Counted from the stretch's first letter, positions 1-5,306 are shown. The stretch: DNA of 5,306 bases from Ruminococcaceae bacterium UBA2656 (GCA_002359465.1 DENA01000031.1:26813-32118); one strand, 5' to 3'. The notes: generated by a model from the letters alone, not told the origin. Made by a program: numbers and translations.

Positions 1-453
1 ATCGGGCCCCGCCCCGATAACGGCAACCTTGTGTCCGTTTGATTTGATATCAAATTGTTCGGAACCGCCATGCTTCATATGCCAGTCGGCTACATAGCGC
101 TCCAGACGCCCGATTCCCACCGGTTCCCCTTTAATGCCGCGCACACAGTTGTGCTCGCACTGGGACTCCTGCGGGCACACCCGGCCGCAGACAGCGGGAA
201 GCGAGTTTGTAGTTTTAATAATTTTATAGGCGTTTTCCATGTCGCCCGCGGCAACGCTGCTGATAAATTCAGGAATGCGGACACTGACCGGGCATCCGTT
301 TACACAGGGCTTGTTTTTGCAGTTCAGGCACCGTTTGGCTTCTTCAACTGCCATTTCCTCCGTATACCCAAGCGAGACCTCTTCAAAGTTTTTATTGCGC
401 ACATTGGGTTCCTGTTCGGGCATTGGCGTTTTTACTGGGGACATATTAGGCAT
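1..453 (-). CDS. nfnB: NfnB-like large subunit of NADH-dependent reduced ferredoxin:NADP+ oxidoreductase (glutamate synthase small-subunit family), N-terminal part
   Basis: Partial gene: the first 151 codons are present and the rest lies beyond the left edge. The family (GltD/NfnB, about 460 residues) carries two [4Fe-4S] clusters and FAD/NAD(P)H-binding domains. Two cysteine sets are visible: C42, C45, C50, C54 and C89, C93, C99, C103, which is the N-terminal iron-sulfur module. The first dinucleotide-binding loop begins at about 143 (VAVIGAGP) and is cut after residue 151. The ATG at 453-451 is preceded by GGAGGG with 8 nt spacing, inside the end of nfnA, and the two genes overlap by 8 nt, so translation is probably coupled. 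Such genes are often labelled glutamate synthase small subunit. The partner directly upstream is an NfnA-type FNR subunit, and no large glutamate synthase gene is seen, so NfnB is the better reading. Residue 151 is Asp where Ser or Ala is common after GAGP; it is at the window edge, so I give it little weight. A second ATG lies at codon 4. Confidence 0.86.
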   Translation of the reverse strand, partial: MPNMSPVKTPMPEQEPNVRNKNFEEVSLGYTEEMAVEEAKRCLNCKNKPCVNGCPVSVRIPEFISSVAAGDMENAYKIIKTTNSLPAVCGRVCPQESQCEHNCVRGIKGEPVGIGRLERYVADWHMKHGGSEQFDIKSNGHKVAVIGAGPD

Positions 454-1294
454 TTTTCGCACCCTCCATCAAGCGGCAGTTGTACTCGCGTGTCGCTTCT
501 TTTTCCGCGTCAAAATAGGTTCTGGATCTTTTGATTGCCTCGTCAAAGTCCACTTCATGACCGTCAAAATCAGGCCCGTCGACACAGGCAAATTTGGTTT
601 TTCCGCCAACAGTCAGCCTGCAGCCGCCGCACATGCCGGTACCGTCGATCATAATCGGGTTCATGCTGATCAGCGTTTTAATATTGTATTCTTTCGTCAG
701 GTTGCAGACTGCGCGCATCATGACGAGCGGCCCGATTGCAATCACCAGATCGTAGTTGGCCCCGTCTTCAATGTTTTTGCGCAGCGCGTCGGTAACAAAA
801 CCCTTGTTGCCGTTGGAACCGTCATCCGTAGTGAGAATCAAATGGTCGCTGACCGCTTTCATCTCATCCTCAAGAATAATAATATCCTTGTTGCGGAACC
901 CCGCGATCATGTCCACTTTCGCGCCCATGCCGTGCAGGGCTTTCGCCTGCGGGTACGCAATCGCGCAGCCTGCTCCTCCGCCGATCACCGCAACTTTTTT
1001 ATAGCCTTCCAGCTCGGTTGCTTTTCCCAAAGGCCCGATGAAATCCAGAATTGCGTCGCCGACATTCAGCTGGTCCAGCATCAGCGTGGTTTTGCCAACC
1101 TTCTGGTAAATAATGGTGATGGTTCCCTTTTCACGGTCATAATCCGCTACTGTCAGAGGAATCCTTTCCCCAAATTCATTTACGCGCAGGATGATGAACT
1201 GACCGGCCTTCGCCTTTTTTGCAATATATGGCGCTTCAACCGCCATCAAAGTCATTGAATCATTTAATATGCGCTTTTCGACAATCGTAAACAT
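446..1294 (-). CDS. nfnA: NfnA: FNR-like FAD/[2Fe-2S] subunit of NADH-dependent reduced ferredoxin:NADP+ oxidoreductase
   Basis: A 282-residue cytoplasmic flavoprotein of the DHOD electron-transfer-subunit/ferredoxin-NADP reductase superfamily. With NfnB it forms an electron-bifurcating transhydrogenase that links NADH, NADPH and ferredoxin. Visible signs, numbered from the chosen start: RIPLTV at 44-49 (flavin-binding motif of the FNR barrel), VIGGGAGCAIAYP at 103-115 (nucleotide-binding loop), and a C-terminal cluster site with D217, C222, C225 and C237. Three Cys plus an Asp fits what I recall of the [2Fe-2S] ligands in characterised NfnA. The reading frame stays open to 1330, but I start at 1294. 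There AAGGAAG sits 7 nt upstream, family members begin MF-(K/T)-IVEK, and the predicted transcription start near 1335 leaves almost no leader for a start at 1330. ATG at 1297 is the next choice. The gene has its own sigma-A promoter and is followed by nfnB with an 8-nt overlap. SudB and PyrK belong to the same superfamily, but the neighbour favours NfnA. Confidence 0.88.
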   Translation of the reverse strand: MFTIVEKRILNDSMTLMAVEAPYIAKKAKAGQFIILRVNEFGERIPLTVADYDREKGTITIIYQKVGKTTLMLDQLNVGDAILDFIGPLGKATELEGYKKVAVIGGGAGCAIAYPQAKALHGMGAKVDMIAGFRNKDIIILEDEMKAVSDHLILTTDDGSNGNKGFVTDALRKNIEDGANYDLVIAIGPLVMMRAVCNLTKEYNIKTLISMNPIMIDGTGMCGGCRLTVGGKTKFACVDGPDFDGHEVDFDEAIKRSRTYFDAEKEATREYNCRLMEGAKNA

Positions 1295-1301
1295 CATTAC
1301 A

Positions 1302-1308
1302 CTTCCTT
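1302..1308 (-). promoter_or_regulatory. Ribosome binding site deciding the nfnA start
   Basis: AAGGAAG on the minus strand lies 7 nt before the ATG at 1294 and 4 nt before the ATG at 1297. It lies inside the open frame that continues to 1330, which argues against that longer start. Confidence 0.7.
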
Positions 1309-1341
1309 TTTTAACGAGTAGTGAAAACATAGCCTTTATTT

Positions 1342-1370
1342 ATTATAAATGTTTGTAACGTATTTATCAA
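1342..1370 (-). promoter_or_regulatory. Sigma-A type promoter for nfnAB
   Basis: TTGATA (1370-1365) and a perfect TATAAT (1347-1342) are separated by exactly 17 nt. Initiation is expected near 1335, giving a leader of about 40 nt before the nfnA ATG. The -35 box begins only 1 nt beyond the T-tract of the spoIVA terminator. The two units are therefore back to back, and nfnAB appears to be expressed as a vegetative unit independent of the sporulation genes upstream. Confidence 0.8.
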
Positions 1371-1371
1371 T

Positions 1372-1410
1372 AAAAAAAAGAGGATTCGGGTTGTTATCCA
1401 AACCGAATCC
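1372..1410 (-). terminator. Rho-independent terminator of the sipL-spoIVA unit
   Basis: GGATTCGG (1382-1389) and CCGAATCC (1403-1410) form a perfect 8-bp stem; beyond one mismatch a further 2 bp can pair. On the minus strand the stem is followed by a run of eight T (1379-1372). It starts 16 nt after the spoIVA stop codon. The opposite strand has a short T5 after the hairpin, so weak bidirectional function is possible, but no plus-strand gene ends here. Confidence 0.88.
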
Positions 1411-1426
1411 CTTTTTCAGTTTAATT

Positions 1427-2905
1427 TTATAGTATAATGCATATCAAACCGTTGCAGCCTTCATTGATAATGCGCTCAATTGTTTCACGGACTTTATCCC
1501 TTGCGTCCGTAGGCATTCTGTAAAGCTTGTTATGAAGGCCCTCATTGACAAGTTCATGCAGGCTTTTTCCGAAAATATTTGATTCCCAAATCTTGGCTGG
1601 GCTCTCTTCAAACTCCTTTAGAAGATACATAATCAGATCCTGCGACTGCTGCTCGGAACCTACGATCGGCGTCAGTTCCGTCGTGATTCTCGTCTTCATC
1701 ATGTGGATGGAAGGCGCAGCCGCTTTCAGACGGACGCCGTATTTTCCGCCCTGCTTGATAATTTCCGGCTCGTCGAGCGTAAGTTCTTCAATGTCCGGCA
1801 TGACAATTCCGTATCCGGTATCCTGCACATCCTGATACGCGTCTTTGATTTTATTGTACTTATCCCTGATTTTGGCAAGGCTGAGGATATTGTCAAGCAG
1901 CCCCCCCTCATCTTCAATATCAATTCCGGTTTTCTCGCCAAGAATTTTATAAAAAAGATTTTGCTCCAGATTGACGGAAATGCGCGCGTGACCGGTACCC
2001 AAATCGACCGCCACCGTTTTTGCGCCGCTGACATACTCACATTTTTTAATATCGTCAATAACGGTTCCGACTTCCCGTATCCGGGAGATTTTGGAAGCGG
2101 AGTTCTGGATGCTGCCGTAAACAGCCGAACGCAGCCAATGATTTTTCTCAAGGCTCGAAAGCCAGCGCGGCATATCTACCTTAATCGCTTTTACCGGGAA
2201 TTCAAACAACACCTTGGAAAGGATTTCACGGATTTGCGCCTCCCCCAGTTCAAGGCAGTTGACAGGCACCACGGGCACCTTGTATTTTTCCTGCATCTGC
2301 GAAGCCATGGATACCGAGGAATTTGAATCGGGCGCGGTGCAGTTCAGCAGCACAATGAAGGGCTTGCTGATTTCCCTTAACTCGCCGATTACCCTTTCTT
2401 CCGCTTCTTCGTATTCCTCGCGCGGGATGTCGCTGATGCTTCCGTCGGTTGTAACAACCAGCCCAATGGTCGAGTGTTCCGTAATTACTTTTTTGGTGCC
2501 TATTTCAGCGGCCATATTAAACGGAATCGGCTCATCGTACCATGGGGTCATTACCATGCGCGGCATGTCGTTCTCTATGTATCCGAGCGCGCTTGGAACA
2601 ATATAGCCGACGCAGTCGATCATGCGGACCGAAAAGGTTGCGCTGTCATCCACTTTTACCTTGACGGCCTGTTCCGGAATAAATTTCGGTTCCGTCGTCA
2701 TAATGGTGCGTCCTGCGGCTGACTGCGGCATTTCGTCAATCGCGCGGTCCCGCCTGTAGCTTGAGTCCATGTTCGGAACGACGATGGTATCCATGAATTT
2801 CTTAATAAAAGTGGATTTTCCGGTTCTCACCGGACCAACCACCCCAATGTAAATATCACCGTTCGTGCGCTGGGAAATATCACTGTAAATATTGCGTTCT
2901 TCCAT
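1427..2905 (-). CDS. spoIVA: Stage IV sporulation protein A, spore coat basement-layer ATPase
   Basis: Encodes 492 residues, the same length as B. subtilis SpoIVA. It is made in the mother cell, is anchored to the outer forespore membrane by SpoVM, and polymerises on ATP hydrolysis to form the platform for coat assembly; it is also needed for the cortex. The N-terminal domain is a P-loop NTPase of the TRAFAC type. The Walker A motif GPVRTGKST spans 24-32 with K30. Two Thr at 70-71 match the sensor threonines, and D97 in MIDCVG matches the Walker B aspartate, all at the numbering I recall for B. subtilis. The C-terminus ends in the typical short hydrophobic tail (GLICIIL). The ATG at 2905 follows GGGGGAGG with 5 nt spacing. 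The gene lies 59 nt after sipL, with no terminator between them, and ends 16 nt before a strong hairpin. All signature residues are intact, so the protein should be functional. Confidence 0.97.
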   Translation of the reverse strand: MEERNIYSDISQRTNGDIYIGVVGPVRTGKSTFIKKFMDTIVVPNMDSSYRRDRAIDEMPQSAAGRTIMTTEPKFIPEQAVKVKVDDSATFSVRMIDCVGYIVPSALGYIENDMPRMVMTPWYDEPIPFNMAAEIGTKKVITEHSTIGLVVTTDGSISDIPREEYEEAEERVIGELREISKPFIVLLNCTAPDSNSSVSMASQMQEKYKVPVVPVNCLELGEAQIREILSKVLFEFPVKAIKVDMPRWLSSLEKNHWLRSAVYGSIQNSASKISRIREVGTVIDDIKKCEYVSGAKTVAVDLGTGHARISVNLEQNLFYKILGEKTGIDIEDEGGLLDNILSLAKIRDKYNKIKDAYQDVQDTGYGIVMPDIEELTLDEPEIIKQGGKYGVRLKAAAPSIHMMKTRITTELTPIVGSEQQSQDLIMYLLKEFEESPAKIWESNIFGKSLHELVNEGLHNKLYRMPTDARDKVRETIERIINEGCNGLICIIL

Positions 2906-2964
2906 TTTACCTCCCCCTCAGGCAGAGAATTTTATTTTATATTGCGGGTGTGTCTCAGGAATAC

Positions 2965-4500
2965 TCACATCGGAATCAGCAGCATCCCCCTGTTCTCAAC
3001 GAATTCACCGGTAAGGTCGTTTTCCAGTTTAATCGCATTCACGGAGGTACAGTATTCGCGGGCAATATTCCATAAGCTTTCACCCGCGTCGGCATAATAA
3101 ATGCTTAATGCCGCGGATTTATCCTGCGCCCTGGGCTTGGTTTCATCGGCGGAGACGTCCGTGATGACTTTCAGGCTGTATTGGCTGTACACGCCTGCGC
3201 TTAGCCTTAATTCGGCCTTCAGGTCAATACCGCTTCCTGTAATCCGGTAGCTGATACCGGCTACATACATCGTAGCGCTGCATTTGATGTTATCCGCTTT
3301 CGCCTGATAAGGACGGGCATAGTCAAAATCGATCAGCCGTTCAAAATAAACCGGCTTTCCTTCTGTATTGAGGGCCAGTATACAGACGTTGAATTTCCCT
3401 TTATAGTTAATCTGTGCATTGGAATAATCGGCGGAAACCGTACTCATTTCGTTCCAGATATCAATTACTTTTGAAACCGGTATATCCTCCAGTGCCAGAG
3501 AACCTTTATGGATATCGGTATCGCTGATAAATTCGATCACGTTATCAATATTTTTTTGCTTGGAACTGATATTCAGTTCGAATTGTTTGGAATAAGCGTC
3601 CGTTACCATGGTAATATCAGAATTCTGATATGCCGCCGCATTGGCAAATACTTTAACCTGGACATCAAAGTAGGTCTGGTCTCCGGAATAATCATTTTTG
3701 ATCTGCGCTTCCATTCCCGCAACGTTCAGCTGTATATTGAAAATACAGTTCTCCGTAACCCCGTCGCAGTCCAGCATTTCATTAAACGGAACCGCGTATT
3801 CCATCACTTCCGGCGCAGATTCGTTGTCGTTGGAAGAGTATACGAATTTTATGCATACCTCTCCCTTAACCATGAGTTTGTTGGCAACAGCGGTATAATC
3901 CTGAAGCACCGCAAACGCATCTGAACGGATGATATTGTCCGCGGGAGGCTTGCCCTGCCCAAGCTCCAGCACTTCTTCAACCGTAAACTGCTGCTGAGCA
4001 AATCCGACGACCTTGTTCAGTGTCAGCGTACTTTTCTGCTCTTCCACTCCATCACCGTCAATGTTGGATATCACTTCACTTTCCCCTTGGCCAATCACCT
4101 TCGCGCATGCCGAAAAGGAACCGTGTATATCCAGACGCCTTGGACTGGTCGCACGGCAGTTAATATATTCCACACGTGTGAATGCGAAAATCTGCGCGTT
4201 GTCGGCATTCTGTTTTAGCGCGATTACAGCGGAGAATGACTGGCCGCTTTCATAACAGTGAACCGTTAAGCCACCGGAGTCAAGATAGAGGATCTTTACA
4301 GTGTAATTCCCCTCCAGTTCAAGTCTGTCCCCTGTGATGCTCCTCGAGGTAATTCGCGGATAAACCTGACATTTTAAAATGCGCTGTATATCGGGGCAGT
4401 AGTCAGGCAGACTGATGTCAAGATCCACCGGCTGCTCCTGGCAGCCATCATAAATCACTTCGCTGGCGGCCAATGCCTCGCGGTTAAGCATATAATCCAT
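2965..4500 (-). CDS. sipL: SipL-type SpoIVA-interacting protein (DUF3794/SPOCS repeats with C-terminal LysM)
   Basis: A 511-residue protein with no signal peptide or membrane segment, consistent with a mother-cell cytoplasmic protein on the forespore surface. The N-terminal part has the DUF3794 hallmark LPDYCPDIQRILKC (31-44). Further repeats of this domain type seem to start near 155-190 (IIRSDAFAVLQDY at 190-202) and near 335. The C-terminal 45 or so residues (about 467-510) are a LysM domain: YADAGESLWNIAREY, then TSVNAIKLEND, ending LLIPM. In C. difficile, SipL is about 520 residues with the same architecture. Its LysM domain binds SpoIVA there, so it acts as the clostridial counterpart of SpoVID. 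Here the gene lies directly upstream of spoIVA and downstream of spoVM, which strongly supports SipL over other DUF3794 proteins. The ATG at 4500 has AAAAGGAGAG 7 nt upstream; an in-frame ATG at codon 4 lacks comparable spacing. The intergenic stretch 2906-2964 shows only the spoIVA ribosome binding site. Confidence 0.9.
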   Translation of the reverse strand: MDYMLNREALAASEVIYDGCQEQPVDLDISLPDYCPDIQRILKCQVYPRITSRSITGDRLELEGNYTVKILYLDSGGLTVHCYESGQSFSAVIALKQNADNAQIFAFTRVEYINCRATSPRRLDIHGSFSACAKVIGQGESEVISNIDGDGVEEQKSTLTLNKVVGFAQQQFTVEEVLELGQGKPPADNIIRSDAFAVLQDYTAVANKLMVKGEVCIKFVYSSNDNESAPEVMEYAVPFNEMLDCDGVTENCIFNIQLNVAGMEAQIKNDYSGDQTYFDVQVKVFANAAAYQNSDITMVTDAYSKQFELNISSKQKNIDNVIEFISDTDIHKGSLALEDIPVSKVIDIWNEMSTVSADYSNAQINYKGKFNVCILALNTEGKPVYFERLIDFDYARPYQAKADNIKCSATMYVAGISYRITGSGIDLKAELRLSAGVYSQYSLKVITDVSADETKPRAQDKSAALSIYYADAGESLWNIAREYCTSVNAIKLENDLTGEFVENRGMLLIPM

Positions 4501-4552
4501 AAAGGTTCTCTCCTTTTCCTGTTTCTACCTAATTGTTATTCTAATCTTGTAC

Positions 4553-4580
4553 GGTTTATGCGCATTCACATAAAAAATTA
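4553..4580 (-). promoter_or_regulatory. Candidate sigma-E promoter for sipL-spoIVA
   Basis: TAATTTT (4580-4574) matches 6 of 7 positions of the B. subtilis sigma-E -35 consensus KMATATT. CATAAACC (4560-4553) matches 6 of 8 of the -10 consensus CATACAHT. The spacer is 13 nt, and initiation would fall about 45 nt before the sipL ATG. Known spoIVA and sipL genes are under sigma-E, so the factor is as expected. The -35 lies inside the T-tract of the spoVM terminator, and AT-rich sequence makes chance matches likely. Confidence is therefore low. Confidence 0.35.
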
Positions 4581-4601
4581 CCGGCTGCGTCAGCAGCCGG
4601 T
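4572..4601 (-). terminator. Rho-independent terminator after spoVM
   Basis: A perfect 9-bp stem, ACCGGCTGC (4580-4588) against GCAGCCGGT (4593-4601), closes a 4-nt loop. On the minus strand it is followed by AA and six T (4577-4572). It starts 10 nt after the spoVM stop codon, which is strong independent evidence that a short gene ends here. The plus strand also has a T-rich tract, but about 10 nt away from the stem. Confidence 0.9.
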
Positions 4602-4611
4602 ATCCGATTCT

Positions 4612-4692
4612 TTAATTTTCTTTTTTTATATTAAAAACTTTCCGCAATACAAATCCTAAAAATTTTGAGCTCTTGAAAACGACTACTTTCAT
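4612..4692 (-). CDS. spoVM: Stage V sporulation protein M, forespore membrane-curvature peptide (26 residues)
   Basis: A 26-codon ORF, below usual gene-calling limits. It begins MKVVVFKSSKFLG and has R17 and a basic C-terminal end (KKEN at 23-26). B. subtilis SpoVM is also 26 residues. An ungapped comparison from memory gives identity at M1, K2, K7, K10, F11, L12, G13 and R17, with conservative changes at 6, 15 and 24. The residues form a plausible amphipathic helix from about 10 to 22. In B. subtilis the peptide sits in the convex outer forespore membrane and recruits SpoIVA. GGGAGG lies 8 nt upstream of the ATG and a strong terminator lies 10 nt after the stop. In B. subtilis spoVM follows thiN; here it is downstream of thiN, separated by one small ORF, and just upstream of sipL and spoIVA. 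Odd point: the Pro at position 9 in B. subtilis is Ser here. Confidence 0.9.
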   Translation of the reverse strand: MKVVVFKSSKFLGFVLRKVFNIKKEN

Positions 4693-4700
4693 CTCACAGA

Positions 4701-4706
4701 CCTCCC
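4701..4706 (-). promoter_or_regulatory. Ribosome binding site of spoVM
   Basis: GGGAGG on the minus strand with 8 nt to the ATG at 4692. It starts 1 nt after the stop codon of the upstream 51-codon ORF. The two small genes are therefore very close (15 nt) and probably share a transcript. Confidence 0.85.
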
Positions 4707-4707
4707 A

Positions 4708-4863
4708 TTATGTTCCACACCGTAAAAGTGTGATTCCCAATACGACCAAAATGGTCGCTACTATAAACAGGATTAATCCCGTTGGGCAAAAACAAGAGGC
4801 AGCCAGCCCGAGACCAAATGCAACCGCACACTTTGCAGTTGAGCAATTATTTCTCTGCCACAT
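4708..4863 (-). CDS. Small hydrophobic membrane protein, function unknown (51 residues)
   Basis: I do not recognise a named family. The ORF encodes 51 residues. A short polar, charged N-terminus (WQRNN at 2-6, K11) is followed by an almost unbroken hydrophobic stretch from about 12 to 47, broken only by CFCPTG at 24-29. That fits either two short membrane segments in a hairpin (13-24 and 30-47) or one long segment. The end is Arg-Cys-Gly-Thr. There are five cysteines, at 7, 12, 24, 26 and 49. The ATG at 4863 is preceded by GGCGGTGA, one mismatch from the ideal GGAGGTGA, with suitable spacing; an in-frame GTG three codons earlier is a weaker choice. The gene ends 15 nt before spoVM, so the two are likely cotranscribed. 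Position suggests a link to sporulation or to the forespore membrane, but that is inference only. Support for it being real: good ribosome site, membrane-like composition, and exact fit between its neighbours. Confidence 0.65.
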   Translation of the reverse strand: MWQRNNCSTAKCAVAFGLGLAASCFCPTGLILFIVATILVVLGITLLRCGT

Positions 4864-4881
4864 CCAGCTCACCGCCGTTAT

Positions 4882-4912
4882 AAAAAATAAGACCGTATTT
4901 CTTTTGTCTTAT
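4882..4912 (-). terminator. Probable weak rho-independent terminator after thiN
   Basis: ATAAGAC (4887-4893 on the plus strand) pairs with GTCTTAT (4906-4912), a 7-bp perfect but AT-rich stem with a 12-nt loop. A T-tract follows on the minus strand (4887-4882, overlapping the stem end). It lies 34 nt after the thiN stop codon. The large loop and AT content suggest incomplete termination, so some thiN transcription may read into the small genes and spoVM. Confidence 0.5.
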
Positions 4913-4946
4913 CACAGTATATTCAACGGCCGGTATTTTGGTTCGC

Positions 4947-5306
4947 TTACGAAAGCAAAAAAACAAGAGCATTTCCGCTGTGAACGATAATCTGTGCCTG
5001 ATTCGCTGTAATTTCATTGCTGACGCCGATCGGGTTTCCGGAGGAGATGCAGGCTTCCCGCAGGGGATACTTCATTCCCTGATAACTTACCGTACAGAAA
5101 CCCACACCAAAGGGAAAGACCGAAACGGTTCTTCCTTTCAGTTCACTCAGCGTCAATCTTCCGCCGGTCAGCAGAAATACACGACAGTCTTTGTCCACAA
5201 TCACCGCTTTACAACCCTGTGAGGCCAAATACTGCAAAGCGCAGAAATTGGAGAAAGAGTGGTCCATCCTGCCCCCCAAAGCACCGAGAAGAGTGAAATC
5301 ACGGTA
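4947..5306 (-). CDS. thiN: Thiamine pyrophosphokinase (thiamine diphosphokinase), C-terminal part
   Basis: Partial gene: the last 119 codons are present and the start lies beyond the right edge. The frame is open to the edge. The enzyme transfers pyrophosphate from ATP to thiamine to make thiamine diphosphate in the cytoplasm; full-length proteins are about 210-220 residues. The visible part begins with the family's LLGALGGRMDHSFSN region (GGR-x-DH followed by an Asn), which belongs to the active site. It then shows VSVFPFG, a GMKYPL turn, and PIGVSNE near the C-terminus, all typical of the thiamine-binding C-terminal domain. It ends 83 nt before the 51-codon ORF. In B. subtilis thiN (yloS) directly precedes spoVM, and the same order with one insertion is seen here. 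Confidence 0.9.
   Translation of the reverse strand, partial: YRDFTLLGALGGRMDHSFSNFCALQYLASQGCKAVIVDKDCRVFLLTGGRLTLSELKGRTVSVFPFGVGFCTVSYQGMKYPLREACISSGNPIGVSNEITANQAQIIVHSGNALVFLLS

Noticed and set aside
239..1258. Long plus-strand open frame (339 codons) opposite nfnA and nfnB
   Set aside because: Antisense shadow of two well-recognised genes; its translation shows no family features.
1295..1330. Upstream extension of nfnA by 12 residues to a start at 1330
   Set aside because: It includes the AAGGAAG ribosome site and would leave a leader of only about 5 nt after the sigma-A promoter; family proteins begin at MF-x-IVEK.
1703..2326. Plus-strand open frame of 207 codons opposite spoIVA, and a 141-codon alternative minus frame at 1726-2151
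   Set aside because: Both lie wholly inside spoIVA, whose full-length match and intact motifs leave no room for them.
2930..2975. Possible sigma-E promoter for spoIVA (GAGTATT near the sipL stop, then CAATATAA)
   Set aside because: The -35 is acceptable but the -10 matches poorly, and better -10 matches fall at the wrong spacing.
4725..4754. Possible sigma-E promoter for spoVM inside the 51-codon ORF (CCATTTT, 15 nt, CACACTTT)
   Set aside because: Only 5 of 7 and 6 of 8 matches to consensus in coding sequence; too weak to annotate. The spoVM promoter remains unlocated.
4742..4757. Short perfect palindrome CGACCA / TGGTCG
   Set aside because: It has no T-tract and sits within the 51-codon ORF in the membrane segment; a 6-bp chance palindrome is the simpler view.
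4673..4990. Plus-strand open frame of 105 codons over the small-gene region
   Set aside because: It runs antisense to spoVM, the 51-codon ORF and the end of thiN. It has no recognisable domain, while the minus-strand genes have ribosome sites, terminators and family matches.

Overview
The window comes from an anaerobic, endospore-forming Firmicute, most likely a member of the Clostridia. Three things point there: a SpoIVA coat ATPase, a clostridial-type SipL (DUF3794/SPOCS repeats plus LysM) in place of the Bacillus protein SpoVID, and an NfnAB-type flavin/iron-sulfur transhydrogenase pair. All seven genes I can support lie on the minus strand, so transcription runs from high to low coordinates.

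Layout in transcription order. (1) 5306-4947: C-terminal part of thiamine pyrophosphokinase (thiN), cut by the right edge and followed by a modest terminator-like hairpin. (2) 4863-4708: a 51-residue, very hydrophobic, Cys-containing protein of unknown function. (3) 4692-4612: a 26-codon ORF with a strong ribosome binding site that reads as SpoVM, followed by a strong terminator. (4) 4500-2965: sipL. (5) 2905-1427: spoIVA, 59 nt after sipL with no terminator between them, then a strong terminator. (6) 1294-446: nfnA, behind a near-consensus sigma-A promoter. (7) 453-1: the start of nfnB, overlapping nfnA by 8 nt and cut by the left edge.

The main result is that spoVM, sipL and spoIVA sit side by side. 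From work in Bacillus subtilis and Clostridioides difficile, SpoVM is the curvature-sensing peptide that marks the outer forespore membrane, SpoIVA is the ATPase that polymerises there as the coat basement layer, and SipL is the LysM protein that binds SpoIVA in clostridia. The initiation machinery for the spore coat is therefore encoded in about 3.3 kb. The thiN-spoVM order matches the B. subtilis chromosome, which supports the call for the tiny gene.

The nfnAB pair looks like a separate housekeeping unit. At both internal unit boundaries (sipL and nfnA), the proposed downstream promoter lies in or right against the T-tract of the preceding terminator, so the units are packed tightly. The only gene without a recognisable role is the 51-residue membrane protein between thiN and spoVM.
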